Shown here in pieces: positions 8,801 through 16,831 of a stretch of 64,000 nt of DNA (the stretch's first letter is position 1; every line of letters begins with the position of its first letter). The stretch is from Paenibacillus sp. HB172176 (GTDB lineage: Bacteria > Bacillota > Bacilli > Paenibacillales > Paenibacillaceae): positions 62,001 to 126,000 of the forward strand of contig NZ_JAATHD010000004.1 in the NCBI RefSeq assembly GCF_011947265.1, read 5' to 3'. The translations under genes were made by a program, and so were the position numbers. The notes beneath the pieces are model-generated. The model saw nothing but the letters and a program-made list of their open reading frames with translations, was not told where the DNA came from and did no database searches.

Positions 8801-11800
8801 GGTAGTGATGGAGAGGGATCGGGCTCGCAGCTGACTGAGTACAGCTTGTCGGGCGCGACGGTCGCGGGCTGGACGTCCTACTCTTCTCCTATTGCCTTAA
8901 TGGCTGCGGGGCAGACTACGATCAAGGCGAGAACGATAGACGCCGCGGGCAATGTAAGCGACGAAGCAAGTGCAATAGTGTTAATCGACAGAACGCCGCC
9001 TGCTGCGCCTGTCATTGAACGGGATGCGGAGAGCTGGACTTCGGCGGCTGCGGTGTCGGTCGTCATTGCCTCTGGCGGAGATGAAGGCGGCTCGGGAGCA
9101 AGCTATACGGAATATCGGGTTTCCGGCGCGGAGGAAGCGGATTGGAGCCTGTATGAAGGCGAAATTTCTTTGACGGCGGAGGGCGAGAGCGTCATAAGCG
9201 CGAGAGAGATCGATGGCGCAGGGAATGTCGGCGAGATCGCTCAGGCTGCGATTCGAATCGATCGAACGCCGCCTTCGCAGCCAGTCGTGACGTCGCCAGG
9301 CGATGGCAGCTTCCTGAATGATTCCAAGCCTGTTATGGAAGGAACGGCCGACGGGGAAAGTGCGGTTCTCCTCGTTCTGAACGGCGCGGAGCTTCCGCCG
9401 ATTATCGCGGAAGCGGGCGGCGCCTGGAGCTATACGCCGTCCTCCGCGCTGCCGGACGGGGAATATGCGCTGAAAGTCAGCGCCGAAGACGCGGCGGGCA
9501 ACGTGAGCGAGATAGCTGTCGTGAGCTTCGAGATCGATACGGCGGCCCCCGCGGCTCCGATGATCGAAACGCCGCTTCATGACGCGTTCTTGAACAACGC
9601 CGCGCCGATCATCTCCGGAACGGGCGAACCGGGGGCGGCGATTACACTGTATTTGGACGATGAGGCGATTGACGAATCAATTGCGGTTGAAGCGAGCGGA
9701 GATTGGTCCTACAGCATTGCCGATCCTCTTGCTGATGGCGTTCATGAGACGAAGGCGGAGGCGACGGATGCAGCTGGAAACGTTAGCGCGGCTTCGACGG
9801 TTGTTGTATGGACGCAGGATACGGCGGCGCCCGAAGCTCCGGTCATTTCATCGCCGGCGGATGGCGCCAGCTTGAACGGCAATCGCCCATTGATAAATGG
9901 AACGGCCGAAGCGGGTTCTTTCGTCACGTTAATGATTAACGGGGCTGAGCAAGCGACTATTGAAGCGAATGTCGGCAATTGGAGCTATGCGATGGAGAGC
10001 GACCTTGCGGACGGGATGTATGTCGTCAAGGCTTTCGCCGCGGATCGGGCCGGCAATGTCGGTGAGGATTCGGAAACAATAAGCATTGAGATCGATACGA
10101 TTGCGCCTGCCGCGCCAATTATTGAAGCGCCGCAGGATGCAGCGATTCTGAATACGAATAAACCGGAGCTCTCGGGTTACGGCGAAGCGGGCGCGGCGAT
10201 TGACGTCATTTTGGACGGGGGAAGCTTGGCGCATGTGACGACGAATGAAGAGGGAGAGTGGAGTCTGGAGATCGACGTTGCTCTAACGGAAGGTGCGCAT
10301 ACGGTAAAGGCGGTCGCCAGGGATGCCGCGGGCAACGAGAGCGAGGAATCGGCTTCCTTGACCTTCAAGGTTGATACGGTGAAGCCGCCCGTTCCGGTTG
10401 TCACTGAGCCTGGGAATGGCGCTACGATTAATCTGACCAAGCCGGTCTTATCCGGCAAAGCCGAAGCGGGAAGCAGGGTCGTACTCGATATGGATGATCG
10501 CGCATCTGAGATGCTTGAGGCGGACGACGAGGGTATTTGGAGCTTCACGGTGACTGACGCGCTGGAGCTTGGTGAGCACCGAGTAAGAGTGCGCGCCATT
10601 GACGCGGCGGGCAACGAAAGCGAAAGCTCGACAGAGCATATTTTCACAGTGGTCTCGGATAATGCGGCTCTTGCGCAATTGGAGCTGAGCGATATTAAGC
10701 TCAAGGAAGCGGTGGATCGAGATACATTGGTTTATTCCGCCAACACATTCTATGGCCGTACGTCAACAACGATTACGGCAATACCCGAGGATCCTAACGC
10801 GACGGTACAGCTTCAGATGGACGGCATGCCGGTGGAGAATCCCGTTGACCTGAAAACCGGCAACCAGACCATTACGATCCTGATTACCGCGCAGGACGGA
10901 ATGACGGTTCAAGCCTATAAGGTGAACATATACAAGGTGCCGTACGTCATTATTCCCGACAAGCCGGAAGAGCCGGAGGAGACCAAGGATTCCGAGGGGT
11001 TGGATGCTCTGCCTCCGCTGAAAATCTGCGAAGGGAATGGCGCTGCCGGCGGCCGTTATACGGATACGGCGGGCCATTGGGCGGAGGAAGCGGTCAGGAA
11101 GGCCTCGGGCTGCGGAGTCGTGAACGGCTACGAGGACGGAAGCTTTCACCCCGATGCCGTGATCACGCGCGCTCAGTTTGTCGTGATGCTGATTCAGGCG
11201 CTGGAGGAGGCGGAAGGGGATTCGGGAGATGACTCTGACAGCGGAGGCTCAGCTGCGTTGTCAGAGTCCGCAGGCAGCGAAGGAGCGGATGCAAACGGAG
11301 ACGCTGATGCAGCGGGAAGCGGCGATGCTGACTTGAGCGGTGAAGCTTCGGGAAGCGGGGAAAATGTTGCGGAAGACGGAGCTTCTCAATCAGGAGGCGG
11401 AGAGCAAACTGTCTCGTTCGCAGATGAGGCGGCGATTCCGGATTGGGCGGCGAATGCCGTGGCCGAGGCGGTGCGCTACGATCTAGTGAACGGCTACGAG
11501 GATGGGACCTTCAGGCCGGACGCGTTCGTCACGCGAGCGGAGATGGTGACGCTAATCGCCAAGATAGCGAAGCTGGCGCCCCTTGACGGGGATGCGGTCG
11601 ACGGAGCCTTCGCCGATGCGGACGCTATACCGGATTGGGCGAAGGGCTATGCGGCAGCGGCGCGGCAAGCGGGCTTCGTCAATGGCCGCGGCGATGGCAG
11701 GTTCGATCCGCTCGCCAGCTCCACGCGCGCCGAAGCGGTAACGATGCTGCTCCGTATTATGGAAGCGCAGAAGGATGAACAGCTCGAGGCAAATGCGGCA

Positions 11801-11815
11801 GATGAGGCGAAGTAG
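5819..11815 (+). CDS. Giant SLH surface protein: kelch, Ig-like repeats, cadherin-like domain
   Basis: About 1998 residues. The chosen ATG (5819) is the second in frame, because GAGAGGGG abuts the first ATG (5810) but is well spaced for the second. A signal peptide ends near QQADA. Order: residues 80-325 are kelch-type blades (repeated NDGRVLVTGG, YDP..NAWT); 338-1150 are nine tandem units of about 90 residues with core EYSLSGA..-W-T-x-Y and a D-x-A-GN turn; 1151-1614 are five Ig-like units (PVI-x-x-P-x-D-G to A-x-D-x-AGN); about 1615-1710 is a cadherin-like sandwich; then three SLH motifs. A Ser/Gly/Asp-rich linker of about 60 residues splits SLH1 from SLH2. No catalytic signature is visible. 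Probably a wall-attached adhesin or scaffold; ligand unknown. Confidence 0.85.
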   Translation: MLNRYRGGLHIRFLVMLGVAVACLMMGWTQQADAAVMEEQLPASADLPEQLSGVAASRVFTGNQALVTGGQTNSNGFAAHSYIFNADNQTWSSFAPPLQLSYHHQSILNDGRVLVTGGNQFISGIGYVYNNSSSIYSMLYNTWTSAANLPVTMLGNSQSTLLDGRVMIVGGSDEIYSASTSATYDKAYLYDPGTNAWSEAASLPVPVYGAAQSTLNDGRVLLTGGQSGYALLHHSYLYDPVANAWTKAADLPYEGSDVFFRHAQVTLGNGKVLVMGNCNYYLYDPASNSWTMDSVNSGHLENASMVVFGNNVYVFGGYNDQTYEMNRHVFKLSFDFNAPSAPTLSGVPAGWTALSASIGIAPGTDAETGVDRTEYSLSGASTLGWTLYNSGDVISITSSGQTTISARTIDKAGNISSLATGVIKIDQTPPTAPAINRSSSSWSPSAVSFSLGSSSDGGGSGVSRMEYSLSGAKTQGWTTYSSAVSVTAWGQTTVHARSVDGVGNVSSESAAVILIDSEAPAAPTVTIGAVGWSAANVSVSVDDGSDTGGSGISRSEIRLSGAVNMSWTTYSGTITVNAEGTTEIEARTVDNAGNISELASAQVRIDKTAPTAPVVTPSETTWTNSESVDVAITGGADGGSGVNRVEYSLSGATTKSWTAYSDALTITAEGETTISARAIDNVGNVSGVATGLVKIDRASPGDPVISPASGGWSASAVQVTVAPAADSGGSGVNRVEYKLSGAMTRNWTTYSAELTISAEGETTIEARAIDNAGNISGIAVAAERIDVSKPDKPSISGGSEEWQTAESVALTADSGADSGGSGVNRVEYRLSGAQSSPWTSYSGPIAVTTEGITTIAARVVDNAGNSSDEETTMVKLDYTAPTVPGVHASAAEWTSADVNVTLTPGTDAVSGLNATEYRLSGAMTSDWTPYSGALAITAEGETVVFARSGDAAGNWSEEASATVRIDRTEPTAPALSPETTAWTNAASVAVSVIAGSDGEGSGSQLTEYSLSGATVAGWTSYSSPIALMAAGQTTIKARTIDAAGNVSDEASAIVLIDRTPPAAPVIERDAESWTSAAAVSVVIASGGDEGGSGASYTEYRVSGAEEADWSLYEGEISLTAEGESVISAREIDGAGNVGEIAQAAIRIDRTPPSQPVVTSPGDGSFLNDSKPVMEGTADGESAVLLVLNGAELPPIIAEAGGAWSYTPSSALPDGEYALKVSAEDAAGNVSEIAVVSFEIDTAAPAAPMIETPLHDAFLNNAAPIISGTGEPGAAITLYLDDEAIDESIAVEASGDWSYSIADPLADGVHETKAEATDAAGNVSAASTVVVWTQDTAAPEAPVISSPADGASLNGNRPLINGTAEAGSFVTLMINGAEQATIEANVGNWSYAMESDLADGMYVVKAFAADRAGNVGEDSETISIEIDTIAPAAPIIEAPQDAAILNTNKPELSGYGEAGAAIDVILDGGSLAHVTTNEEGEWSLEIDVALTEGAHTVKAVARDAAGNESEESASLTFKVDTVKPPVPVVTEPGNGATINLTKPVLSGKAEAGSRVVLDMDDRASEMLEADDEGIWSFTVTDALELGEHRVRVRAIDAAGNESESSTEHIFTVVSDNAALAQLELSDIKLKEAVDRDTLVYSANTFYGRTSTTITAIPEDPNATVQLQMDGMPVENPVDLKTGNQTITILITAQDGMTVQAYKVNIYKVPYVIIPDKPEEPEETKDSEGLDALPPLKICEGNGAAGGRYTDTAGHWAEEAVRKASGCGVVNGYEDGSFHPDAVITRAQFVVMLIQALEEAEGDSGDDSDSGGSAALSESAGSEGADANGDADAAGSGDADLSGEASGSGENVAEDGASQSGGGEQTVSFADEAAIPDWAANAVAEAVRYDLVNGYEDGTFRPDAFVTRAEMVTLIAKIAKLAPLDGDAVDGAFADADAIPDWAKGYAAAARQAGFVNGRGDGRFDPLASSTRAEAVTMLLRIMEAQKDEQLEANAADEAK
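6829..9270 (+). repeat. Nine tandem ~90-residue coding repeats
   Basis: Nine in-frame units of about 270 bp, each beginning near TAP/AAP and containing the core E-Y-x-LSGA, W-T-x-Y and A-R-x-x-D-x-AGN-x-S. Units 4 and 5 are the most alike. The third unit has EIRLSGA in place of EYxLSGA. Such arrays change length easily by recombination. Confidence 0.8.
9271..10660 (+). repeat. Five tandem Ig-like coding repeats
   Basis: Five units of roughly 93 residues with P-V-I-x-x-P-x-x-G near the start, a G-x-A-E-x-G-x-x-V strand turn, W-S-Y/F in the middle and D-x-AGN-x-S-E at the end. They are the same type as the single unit in the SLH protein at 21-3107. Confidence 0.8.
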
Positions 11816-11887
11816 TCTGCAGGGGGAGAAAGTAACTCTGGGGAGCTGGAATAGGTCGTGGATCAGTCTGCAGGGGTACAAAGTAAC
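11814..11887 (+). repeat. 23-bp direct repeat after the giant SLH gene
   Basis: AGTCTGCAGGGG-N3-AAAGTAAC occurs at 11814-11836 and 11865-11887, 21 of 23 bases identical, 51 bp apart. The first copy begins inside the stop codon. Confidence 0.6.
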
Positions 11888-12146
11888 CTTAGAGCATACC
11901 TAGAGCATAGATTGAAACAAGGATGGAAAGGCAGGCAGCCGATCTTCAGACTATTCGAAGAAGATCGGCTTTTTGCGCATGGTTCGCATATCAAGAAAGC
12001 GCCGCATGGGAGTGAAGCTTGAAGACGGCCGCTCCTGACCGAGCTCGAAAAGCCCGGCCGTACCCGATCAAGATTGGAAAGTCTGACCGACTCGAAGAGC
12101 ATGTCCGAGCTGATAGTGCCTGATCGACCGAGCCAGACAGGCCATG
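11816..12146. other. Gene-free interval between convergent genes
   Basis: Holds the second copy of a 23-bp direct repeat and a plus-strand terminator at 11938-11975. No credible coding frame is seen in the remaining bases up to 12146; the open frame on the minus strand here is low-complexity Arg-rich and overlaps the real gene. Confidence 0.6.
11938..11975 (+). terminator. Terminator downstream of the giant SLH gene
   Basis: GCCGATCTTC at 11938-11947 pairs perfectly with GAAGATCGGC at 11960-11969, followed by five T. It is 120 bases after the stop codon. Confidence 0.75.
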
Positions 12147-13589
12147 TTACCACCCGTATCGCTCGGGACCCCAGGGCTTCGATGTGAGCTCCTGCTTCAC
12201 GCTGACAATCGTTCGATTGGGCACATCCTCCTGCAGGAGTACGCCGGGGCCGACGATGCTGTGCACGCCGATCTTCACGCCAGGCATCAGAATGGCATTC
12301 ACGCCGGTTCTGCTGTAATCGCCGAGATAGACGGCGTCCGCGTATGCGCGCGGCAGCTCGCGTCTGCCCTTGATTCGGTGAATCGTCTGACCGTCGTCGA
12401 AGCGCAGCGTGCCGCATACGGTGGCGGCTCCAAGATCGGTGCTCGCACCGATAATGCCGTAGAACTCCATATAGTGATACAGGTACACATTATCCATGAT
12501 GAGCCCGTCCAGCTCCGCGCAATGGTTGATGACGCATCGGCTGCCTACCGAAGAGCCTTCGGCGAGATAACAATAATTGCCGATATAGCAATCATTGCCG
12601 ATGACATGATTTCCCTGCAAAATAGCGCCATTCTCGATGACGGTGCCGCTCCCGACAATGAGATTGCCGGACACGGACACATTCCTGCCGATTCGGCTCC
12701 CTTCGCCAAGTCGGACGAAGCCGCGAATATCGGCCGAAGGATCGATTGATGCGCCTTCGGCCAGCTCATGCTCGGTCAACACTCCGCACCGCTTGCTTAC
12801 CAGCAGCTCGTTCGCCTGTAAAATATGCCAAGGCTTATCCATATCGATAAACGCTTCATGCGCTTCTACAGCGGGAATGGAGCCGCCCACATGGAGATAA
12901 TCGACAAGCGACATTTCCAGATAGCCCTCCGGGGCGGGCATCATGCCTACCTGCACCCGAGAGAACAGCCCGGAGTTGGCGGAGCAGACGGACAGGAATT
13001 CTCTTGAAAAGGCGAAGGCGCCGAAGCGATGCGTATAACCGTCGCGCGGATGCCCCATAATATCGGCGATTTCCAGCGGCTCTCCGCCGTCCGCCGCGCC
13101 ATCACTACCAGCCCTTCCAAGCCGGCAGCATATCCAATCCTGCGAGGGCTCTTCTCCCAGCGGAGCGACGAGCGCTGCCGCAGGGCTGCCCCCTCCTTCG
13201 AAGCGGGCAATCAAACGAGCTAAATCTTCCTTGCCTACAACGGTATCTCCATAGAGCGTCAGAAACGGTTCATCCACTTCGAGCCGATCCGCCGCCGCGA
13301 GCAGCGTGAACGCGGTCCCGCGAGGCTCGGCCGCGCCGACGCGCACAACCTGAACAGCCTCGCGCGCTCGCGGCGACACATCCTCTCCCTGCCGGAAATA
13401 ATTTGTGATCTGCTCGCTCATGCGTCCGCCCGCTACAATGAGCGTCTCGAAGCCGAGCTCAAGCAGGCTCTCGACCTGATGCGCGATCACGGGTTTTCCC
13501 GCAACGGGAATCATCGCTTTCGGACGGAGCTCGGCGTAGGGCCATATTTTCGTACCGTCGCCTGCGGCTAATAGAATAGCGGTCTTCAA
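12147..13589 (-). CDS. GlmU-like sugar-phosphate nucleotidyltransferase with left-handed beta-helix
   Basis: About 480 residues, two domains. The first 250 residues are a nucleotidyltransferase fold: AILLAAGDGTKIWPYAE at the N-terminus (a variant of G-x-G-T-R-x-x-P), RPKAMIPVAGKPVI with the substrate Lys, and LTLYGDTVV for the metal Asp. Residues about 265-470 are hexapeptide repeats (VSGNLIVGSGTVIENGAIL) forming a left-handed beta-helix, as in GlmU. Likely reaction: sugar-1-phosphate plus NTP to NDP-sugar; the sugar is not predictable. The start is TTG 13589 (GGGGAGG ten bases before; family N-terminus MKxxIL); ATG 13637 with AAAGGA is an alternative. It is the last gene of an importer/GH84 operon, 58 bp after the permease (10 bp if ATG 13637 is used), which is unusual company. 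Confidence 0.85.
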   Translation of the reverse strand: MKTAILLAAGDGTKIWPYAELRPKAMIPVAGKPVIAHQVESLLELGFETLIVAGGRMSEQITNYFRQGEDVSPRAREAVQVVRVGAAEPRGTAFTLLAAADRLEVDEPFLTLYGDTVVGKEDLARLIARFEGGGSPAAALVAPLGEEPSQDWICCRLGRAGSDGAADGGEPLEIADIMGHPRDGYTHRFGAFAFSREFLSVCSANSGLFSRVQVGMMPAPEGYLEMSLVDYLHVGGSIPAVEAHEAFIDMDKPWHILQANELLVSKRCGVLTEHELAEGASIDPSADIRGFVRLGEGSRIGRNVSVSGNLIVGSGTVIENGAILQGNHVIGNDCYIGNYCYLAEGSSVGSRCVINHCAELDGLIMDNVYLYHYMEFYGIIGASTDLGAATVCGTLRFDDGQTIHRIKGRRELPRAYADAVYLGDYSRTGVNAILMPGVKIGVHSIVGPGVLLQEDVPNRTIVSVKQELTSKPWGPERYGW

Positions 13590-13647
13590 GCTCCATTCGC
13601 CTCCCCTATGTGAGGAACGCGCCCAACAAGGACGCATTCGTTCCTTT

Positions 13648-14526
13648 CTACTTCAATGCGCCCTCGGTTAGTCCTGCAACGATATAACGATGGAAGAAAA
13701 TATAGAGAATAATCATCGGAATCGTAATGAGCGCGAGCGCCGAGAAGAGCAGCTTGTAATCGGTCATATAGCGGCTTGAGAATGCGAGAAGGCCGACGGG
13801 GATCGTCTTCAGCGCGTCATTCTGAATATACAGCATAGCCAGCAGCAGCTCGTTCCACGCATTGAGCGCCGAGAATATCCCGACCGTCGCCATGCTTGGA
13901 ATAAGCAGCGGGAAGATGATCTTGCGGAATAGCAGGAAGTCGCCGCAGCCGTCCATGCGCGCCGCTTCCATGAGCTCCTTCGGCACCGAATCCAGATAAG
14001 CCTTGAGCAGGAAGATCGCAAGCGGCAGTCCCGTTCCGACATATGGAAGAATAAGTCCCAGATACGTGTCCTTCAAGTTCAATTGTTCGAAAATATAGCT
14101 TTGCGCGATAAAGAAAGATTGCAGCGGCATGAACAGTCCGAAGACGAACAGCAGCATCAGGAAGCTGCTGCCACGAAAGCGCAGCTTGCTGAAGGCGAAC
14201 GCTGCGAGACTGGCAAGCAGCAGGATGCCGACGATAGTCGCTGATGTGACGATAACGCTGTTCTTTGCGTACGTGCTCATATTGCCGATCGTCCAGGCCT
14301 CCGACCAGTTTGAGAAATGAATGCTGTCGGGCAGGGCGAACGGCGAGGAGAAGATTTCTCTATTTTCGCGGAAGGAAGAGAGAATGAGCCATAGCAAAGG
14401 GTAGAAATAGAAGCAGGACAGGATGATCATAAACAGATAATAGAAGATCGCAGAGAACCGCTTGCTGCGGCTTTTTTGCTCTTCGGCGCGTGAATTCTTA
14501 TGAATGCTCAGGGCTGTAGTCGCCAA
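13648..14526 (-). CDS. Carbohydrate ABC importer permease (MalG type)
   Basis: About 292 residues, six transmembrane segments. The cytoplasmic coupling loop EAARMDGCGDFLLFRKIIFP (about residues 190-209) is the EAA motif that docks on the ATPase, and the C-terminal YFFHRYIVAGLTEGALK-type tail is typical of MalG/LacG permeases. Start chosen as TTG 14526 because AGAGGTG lies six bases upstream; the longer frame starts at GTG inside that ribosome site. It follows the MalF-type permease by 18 bp. No ATPase gene is in the operon, so a shared ATPase elsewhere must energise it. Confidence 0.92.
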   Translation of the reverse strand: MATTALSIHKNSRAEEQKSRSKRFSAIFYYLFMIILSCFYFYPLLWLILSSFRENREIFSSPFALPDSIHFSNWSEAWTIGNMSTYAKNSVIVTSATIVGILLLASLAAFAFSKLRFRGSSFLMLLFVFGLFMPLQSFFIAQSYIFEQLNLKDTYLGLILPYVGTGLPLAIFLLKAYLDSVPKELMEAARMDGCGDFLLFRKIIFPLLIPSMATVGIFSALNAWNELLLAMLYIQNDALKTIPVGLLAFSSRYMTDYKLLFSALALITIPMIILYIFFHRYIVAGLTEGALK

Positions 14527-14544
14527 GGTCAGCACCTCTTTCTC

Positions 14545-15429
14545 TTAATACTCCAGCACATCGGAGTCTTTCCTCTTCAGCTTGTTGGCGATAAGGCCAA
14601 TGATTGCGATGACGAGCGTCATAATGACGGCCAGCGCGGAGCCATAGCCGATGCTCATATGATTAAAGACGACTTTGACGAGATAAGTCGTGACGATCTC
14701 GGTGGAATTATACGGTCCGCCGTTGGTCATGACATAGAACAGATCGAAGGATTGGAAGCCGGTCAGCACGCACAGCATGATGGCGGTGTCCACCAGGCTG
14801 CGAATCATCGGCACCTTGATCTGGAAGAAGATTTGTCGTTCATTGGCCCCGTCCAGATAGGCCGATTCGAAGATTTCCTTGGAAATGCGTTGAATGCCTG
14901 AATAGAAAATCGTCATATAAAAGCCGGCATAGATCCATCCCGAGACGATGCAGATGGCGTACAGCGCTGTATCGGGATTGCCAAGCCAGACTCTGGTCCA
15001 GCTATCCAGTCCAATCGCGTTCAATATGGAATTGATCAGGCCGAAGTCGGAATTGTACACGAACTTCCAGAGATAGGAGACGACGATCATCGGCAGCATG
15101 ACGGGCGTGAAGAACGCGAGCCGGAACAAGCCGCTGCCCTTGCGACCCATTGTAATGAGTCCAGCCAGGCCAAGTCCGACAAGCACCTCGACAACAACGG
15201 TAGCCGCGATATAAATGAGAATATGGCCGTAGGAATGGATATAGATGCGGTCATGAATGGCTCGCGTATAATTATCGAGTCCGGTAAATTCCATCTTGCC
15301 AATTCCGTTCCAATCATAGAAGCTGAAGAAAAACGTCATGGCAATCGGCACGAGCACGATGAAGGCGAATAGCAGTACGGCAGGGGCCGTGAAAAGATAG
15401 GGTGAGAGTTTGTTGCTTCTGCCGGACAT
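14545..15429 (-). CDS. Carbohydrate ABC importer permease (MalF type)
   Basis: About 294 residues with six hydrophobic segments and the coupling motif ESAYLDGANERQIFFQIKVP around residues 192-211. FTPVMLPMIVVSYLWKFVYN and the ending NKLKRKDSDVLEY are typical of MalF/LacF-type subunits. Start at ATG 15429 (GGAGGTG six bases upstream) rather than GTG 15435. It pairs with the downstream MalG-type gene and is separated from the binding-protein gene by an 82-bp gap containing a strong hairpin. Confidence 0.92.
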   Translation of the reverse strand: MSGRSNKLSPYLFTAPAVLLFAFIVLVPIAMTFFFSFYDWNGIGKMEFTGLDNYTRAIHDRIYIHSYGHILIYIAATVVVEVLVGLGLAGLITMGRKGSGLFRLAFFTPVMLPMIVVSYLWKFVYNSDFGLINSILNAIGLDSWTRVWLGNPDTALYAICIVSGWIYAGFYMTIFYSGIQRISKEIFESAYLDGANERQIFFQIKVPMIRSLVDTAIMLCVLTGFQSFDLFYVMTNGGPYNSTEIVTTYLVKVVFNHMSIGYGSALAVIMTLVIAIIGLIANKLKRKDSDVLEY

Positions 15430-15454
15430 CGGCACACCTCCAGGTATAGACTAG

Positions 15455-15495
15455 GGAGGAGGAGGGGAACCGCGTTGCGGCATTCCGCCTCCTCC
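15455..15495 (-). promoter_or_regulatory. Intercistronic hairpin between binding-protein and permease genes
   Basis: GGAGGAGG (15455-15462) pairs with CCTCCTCC (15488-15495), with inner pairs GGAA/TTCC and CCGC/GCGG around GTT. No T-run follows on the minus strand, so it is more likely an mRNA-stability or partial-termination element that raises binding-protein expression over permease. Confidence 0.6.
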
Positions 15496-15511
15496 ATGCC
15501 TCTAGAGCAAA

Positions 15512-16783
15512 TTATTTCTTAAGCGGAGCAATGGTCTCCTCAAGCTCGTCAAGCGCAGCCTCCGGCGCTTTCGCGCCTCCAATCACTTGCGAGGTCGCCA
15601 TATTAAGCGCGTTTGCCACTTCGATGGAGTAGCCGGTGTCGGGAGGGGACACCAGTACGGGCGCATTCTGCATGAGATCATTCAGGCTCAGGGAAAGCGG
15701 ATGAGTGTTTTCCTTGTCGATGCCTGTTTTCGTAATCGGCACCGCGCCTGCGTCCGACAGCTTCTTCGACGATTCATCGGAGCTGTACAGCTTCATGAAG
15801 TCGATGGCTTCGTCGATCAGCTTCGAATTTTTGTTCACGACCATGCCGTTCAGCACGCCGATGACGCTGTCCTGATTGCCTTTGCCGTCCGGCATGGCGG
15901 GCGTATTGAAATAACCGAGCTCCAGCTCCGGCGTTTCCTCGACCGCCGTAGGCACGAGCCAGCTTCCGATCGGATGCATCGCGCCATTGCCGTTCAGGAA
16001 CAACATGTCGGCTTCGTTGTCCGCAATCGCATTGACATTGTCGTTAATGTAGCCTTTGTCCCACAGCTCCTGTACATAGCCGTAAGCCTTGGCGAAGTCG
16101 GGCGAATCGAACGGCTGCTTGAGCTGCAGCGCTTCGCTGTACGCCTCTTCTCCGACCACGCGGGAGATGAGATGGCCGATCCAGTTGCCCGCCGTCCACA
16201 GATCCGAGTTGCCGATGACGATCGGCGTAATGCCCGCTTGCTTGACCGCCTCGCATACGGCGAGGAACTCTTCCCAGGTTGTCGGCGGTTCGAGCCCGAG
16301 ATCGCTGAAGATCTGCTTGTTGTAGAAAATGACATTGGTTACATCGCCGGCTGTAGGGATCATATACGTCTTTCCGTCGATAATCATGCCGTTGAAGCTT
16401 CCGTCAGCGAACATATCCTTCAGGCCGGAGCTTTCAAGCTGCGAGGTAATATCCGCGGCGTAGCCGTCAGCCACTCTCGTATCCAGACGTTGCCCCGCCC
16501 ATTCGAAATACAAGTCGGGAGCGTTCTTGCCGCTTAACAGGTTGGGAAGTCCGATTGTTTGATAGGTGTCGTCGTCCTGGAAATTGAATTCGACCTTAAT
16601 GCCTTCATGCTCGCTTTCGAATTGCTTGCCGAGATCCTCCCACACCTTGATCAGTCCTTCGCCGGGGGAGCCCATGGCGATTCTGAGCGTGCTTTGTCCG
16701 CTCCCCTCGTTTGTGTTGCCCGAGCAGCCGGCAAGCGCGGTGACCAGCATCGCCGCAATAAGTCCAAGCATCCATTTTTTCAT
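15512..16783 (-). CDS. Sugar-binding lipoprotein of an ABC importer
   Basis: 423 residues, family 1 extracellular solute-binding protein. The signal peptide ends in a lipobox LAGC at residues 19-22, followed by a Gly/Ser linker and the mature domain (LRIAMGSPGEGLIKVWEDLG). The start is ATG 16783, with AAAGGAGCGA nine bases upstream; the longer frame adds 16 residues before the basic MKKW. It captures a saccharide outside the cell for the two downstream permeases. Clustered with GH84 and an SIS protein, the ligand is probably a GlcNAc-containing oligosaccharide or glycopeptide; this is inference from context only. Confidence 0.92.
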   Translation of the reverse strand: MKKWMLGLIAAMLVTALAGCSGNTNEGSGQSTLRIAMGSPGEGLIKVWEDLGKQFESEHEGIKVEFNFQDDDTYQTIGLPNLLSGKNAPDLYFEWAGQRLDTRVADGYAADITSQLESSGLKDMFADGSFNGMIIDGKTYMIPTAGDVTNVIFYNKQIFSDLGLEPPTTWEEFLAVCEAVKQAGITPIVIGNSDLWTAGNWIGHLISRVVGEEAYSEALQLKQPFDSPDFAKAYGYVQELWDKGYINDNVNAIADNEADMLFLNGNGAMHPIGSWLVPTAVEETPELELGYFNTPAMPDGKGNQDSVIGVLNGMVVNKNSKLIDEAIDFMKLYSSDESSKKLSDAGAVPITKTGIDKENTHPLSLSLNDLMQNAPVLVSPPDTGYSIEVANALNMATSQVIGGAKAPEAALDELEETIAPLKK

Positions 16784-16831
16784 GTGAAAATCGCTCCTTT
16801 TGAATGGTTTATTCATTTTGAACTGCCTCAT

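Noticed and set aside
11863..12417. 184-codon minus-strand frame after the nucleotidyltransferase
   Set aside because: Overlaps the C-terminal beta-helix of the real gene in another frame and is Arg-rich without family features.
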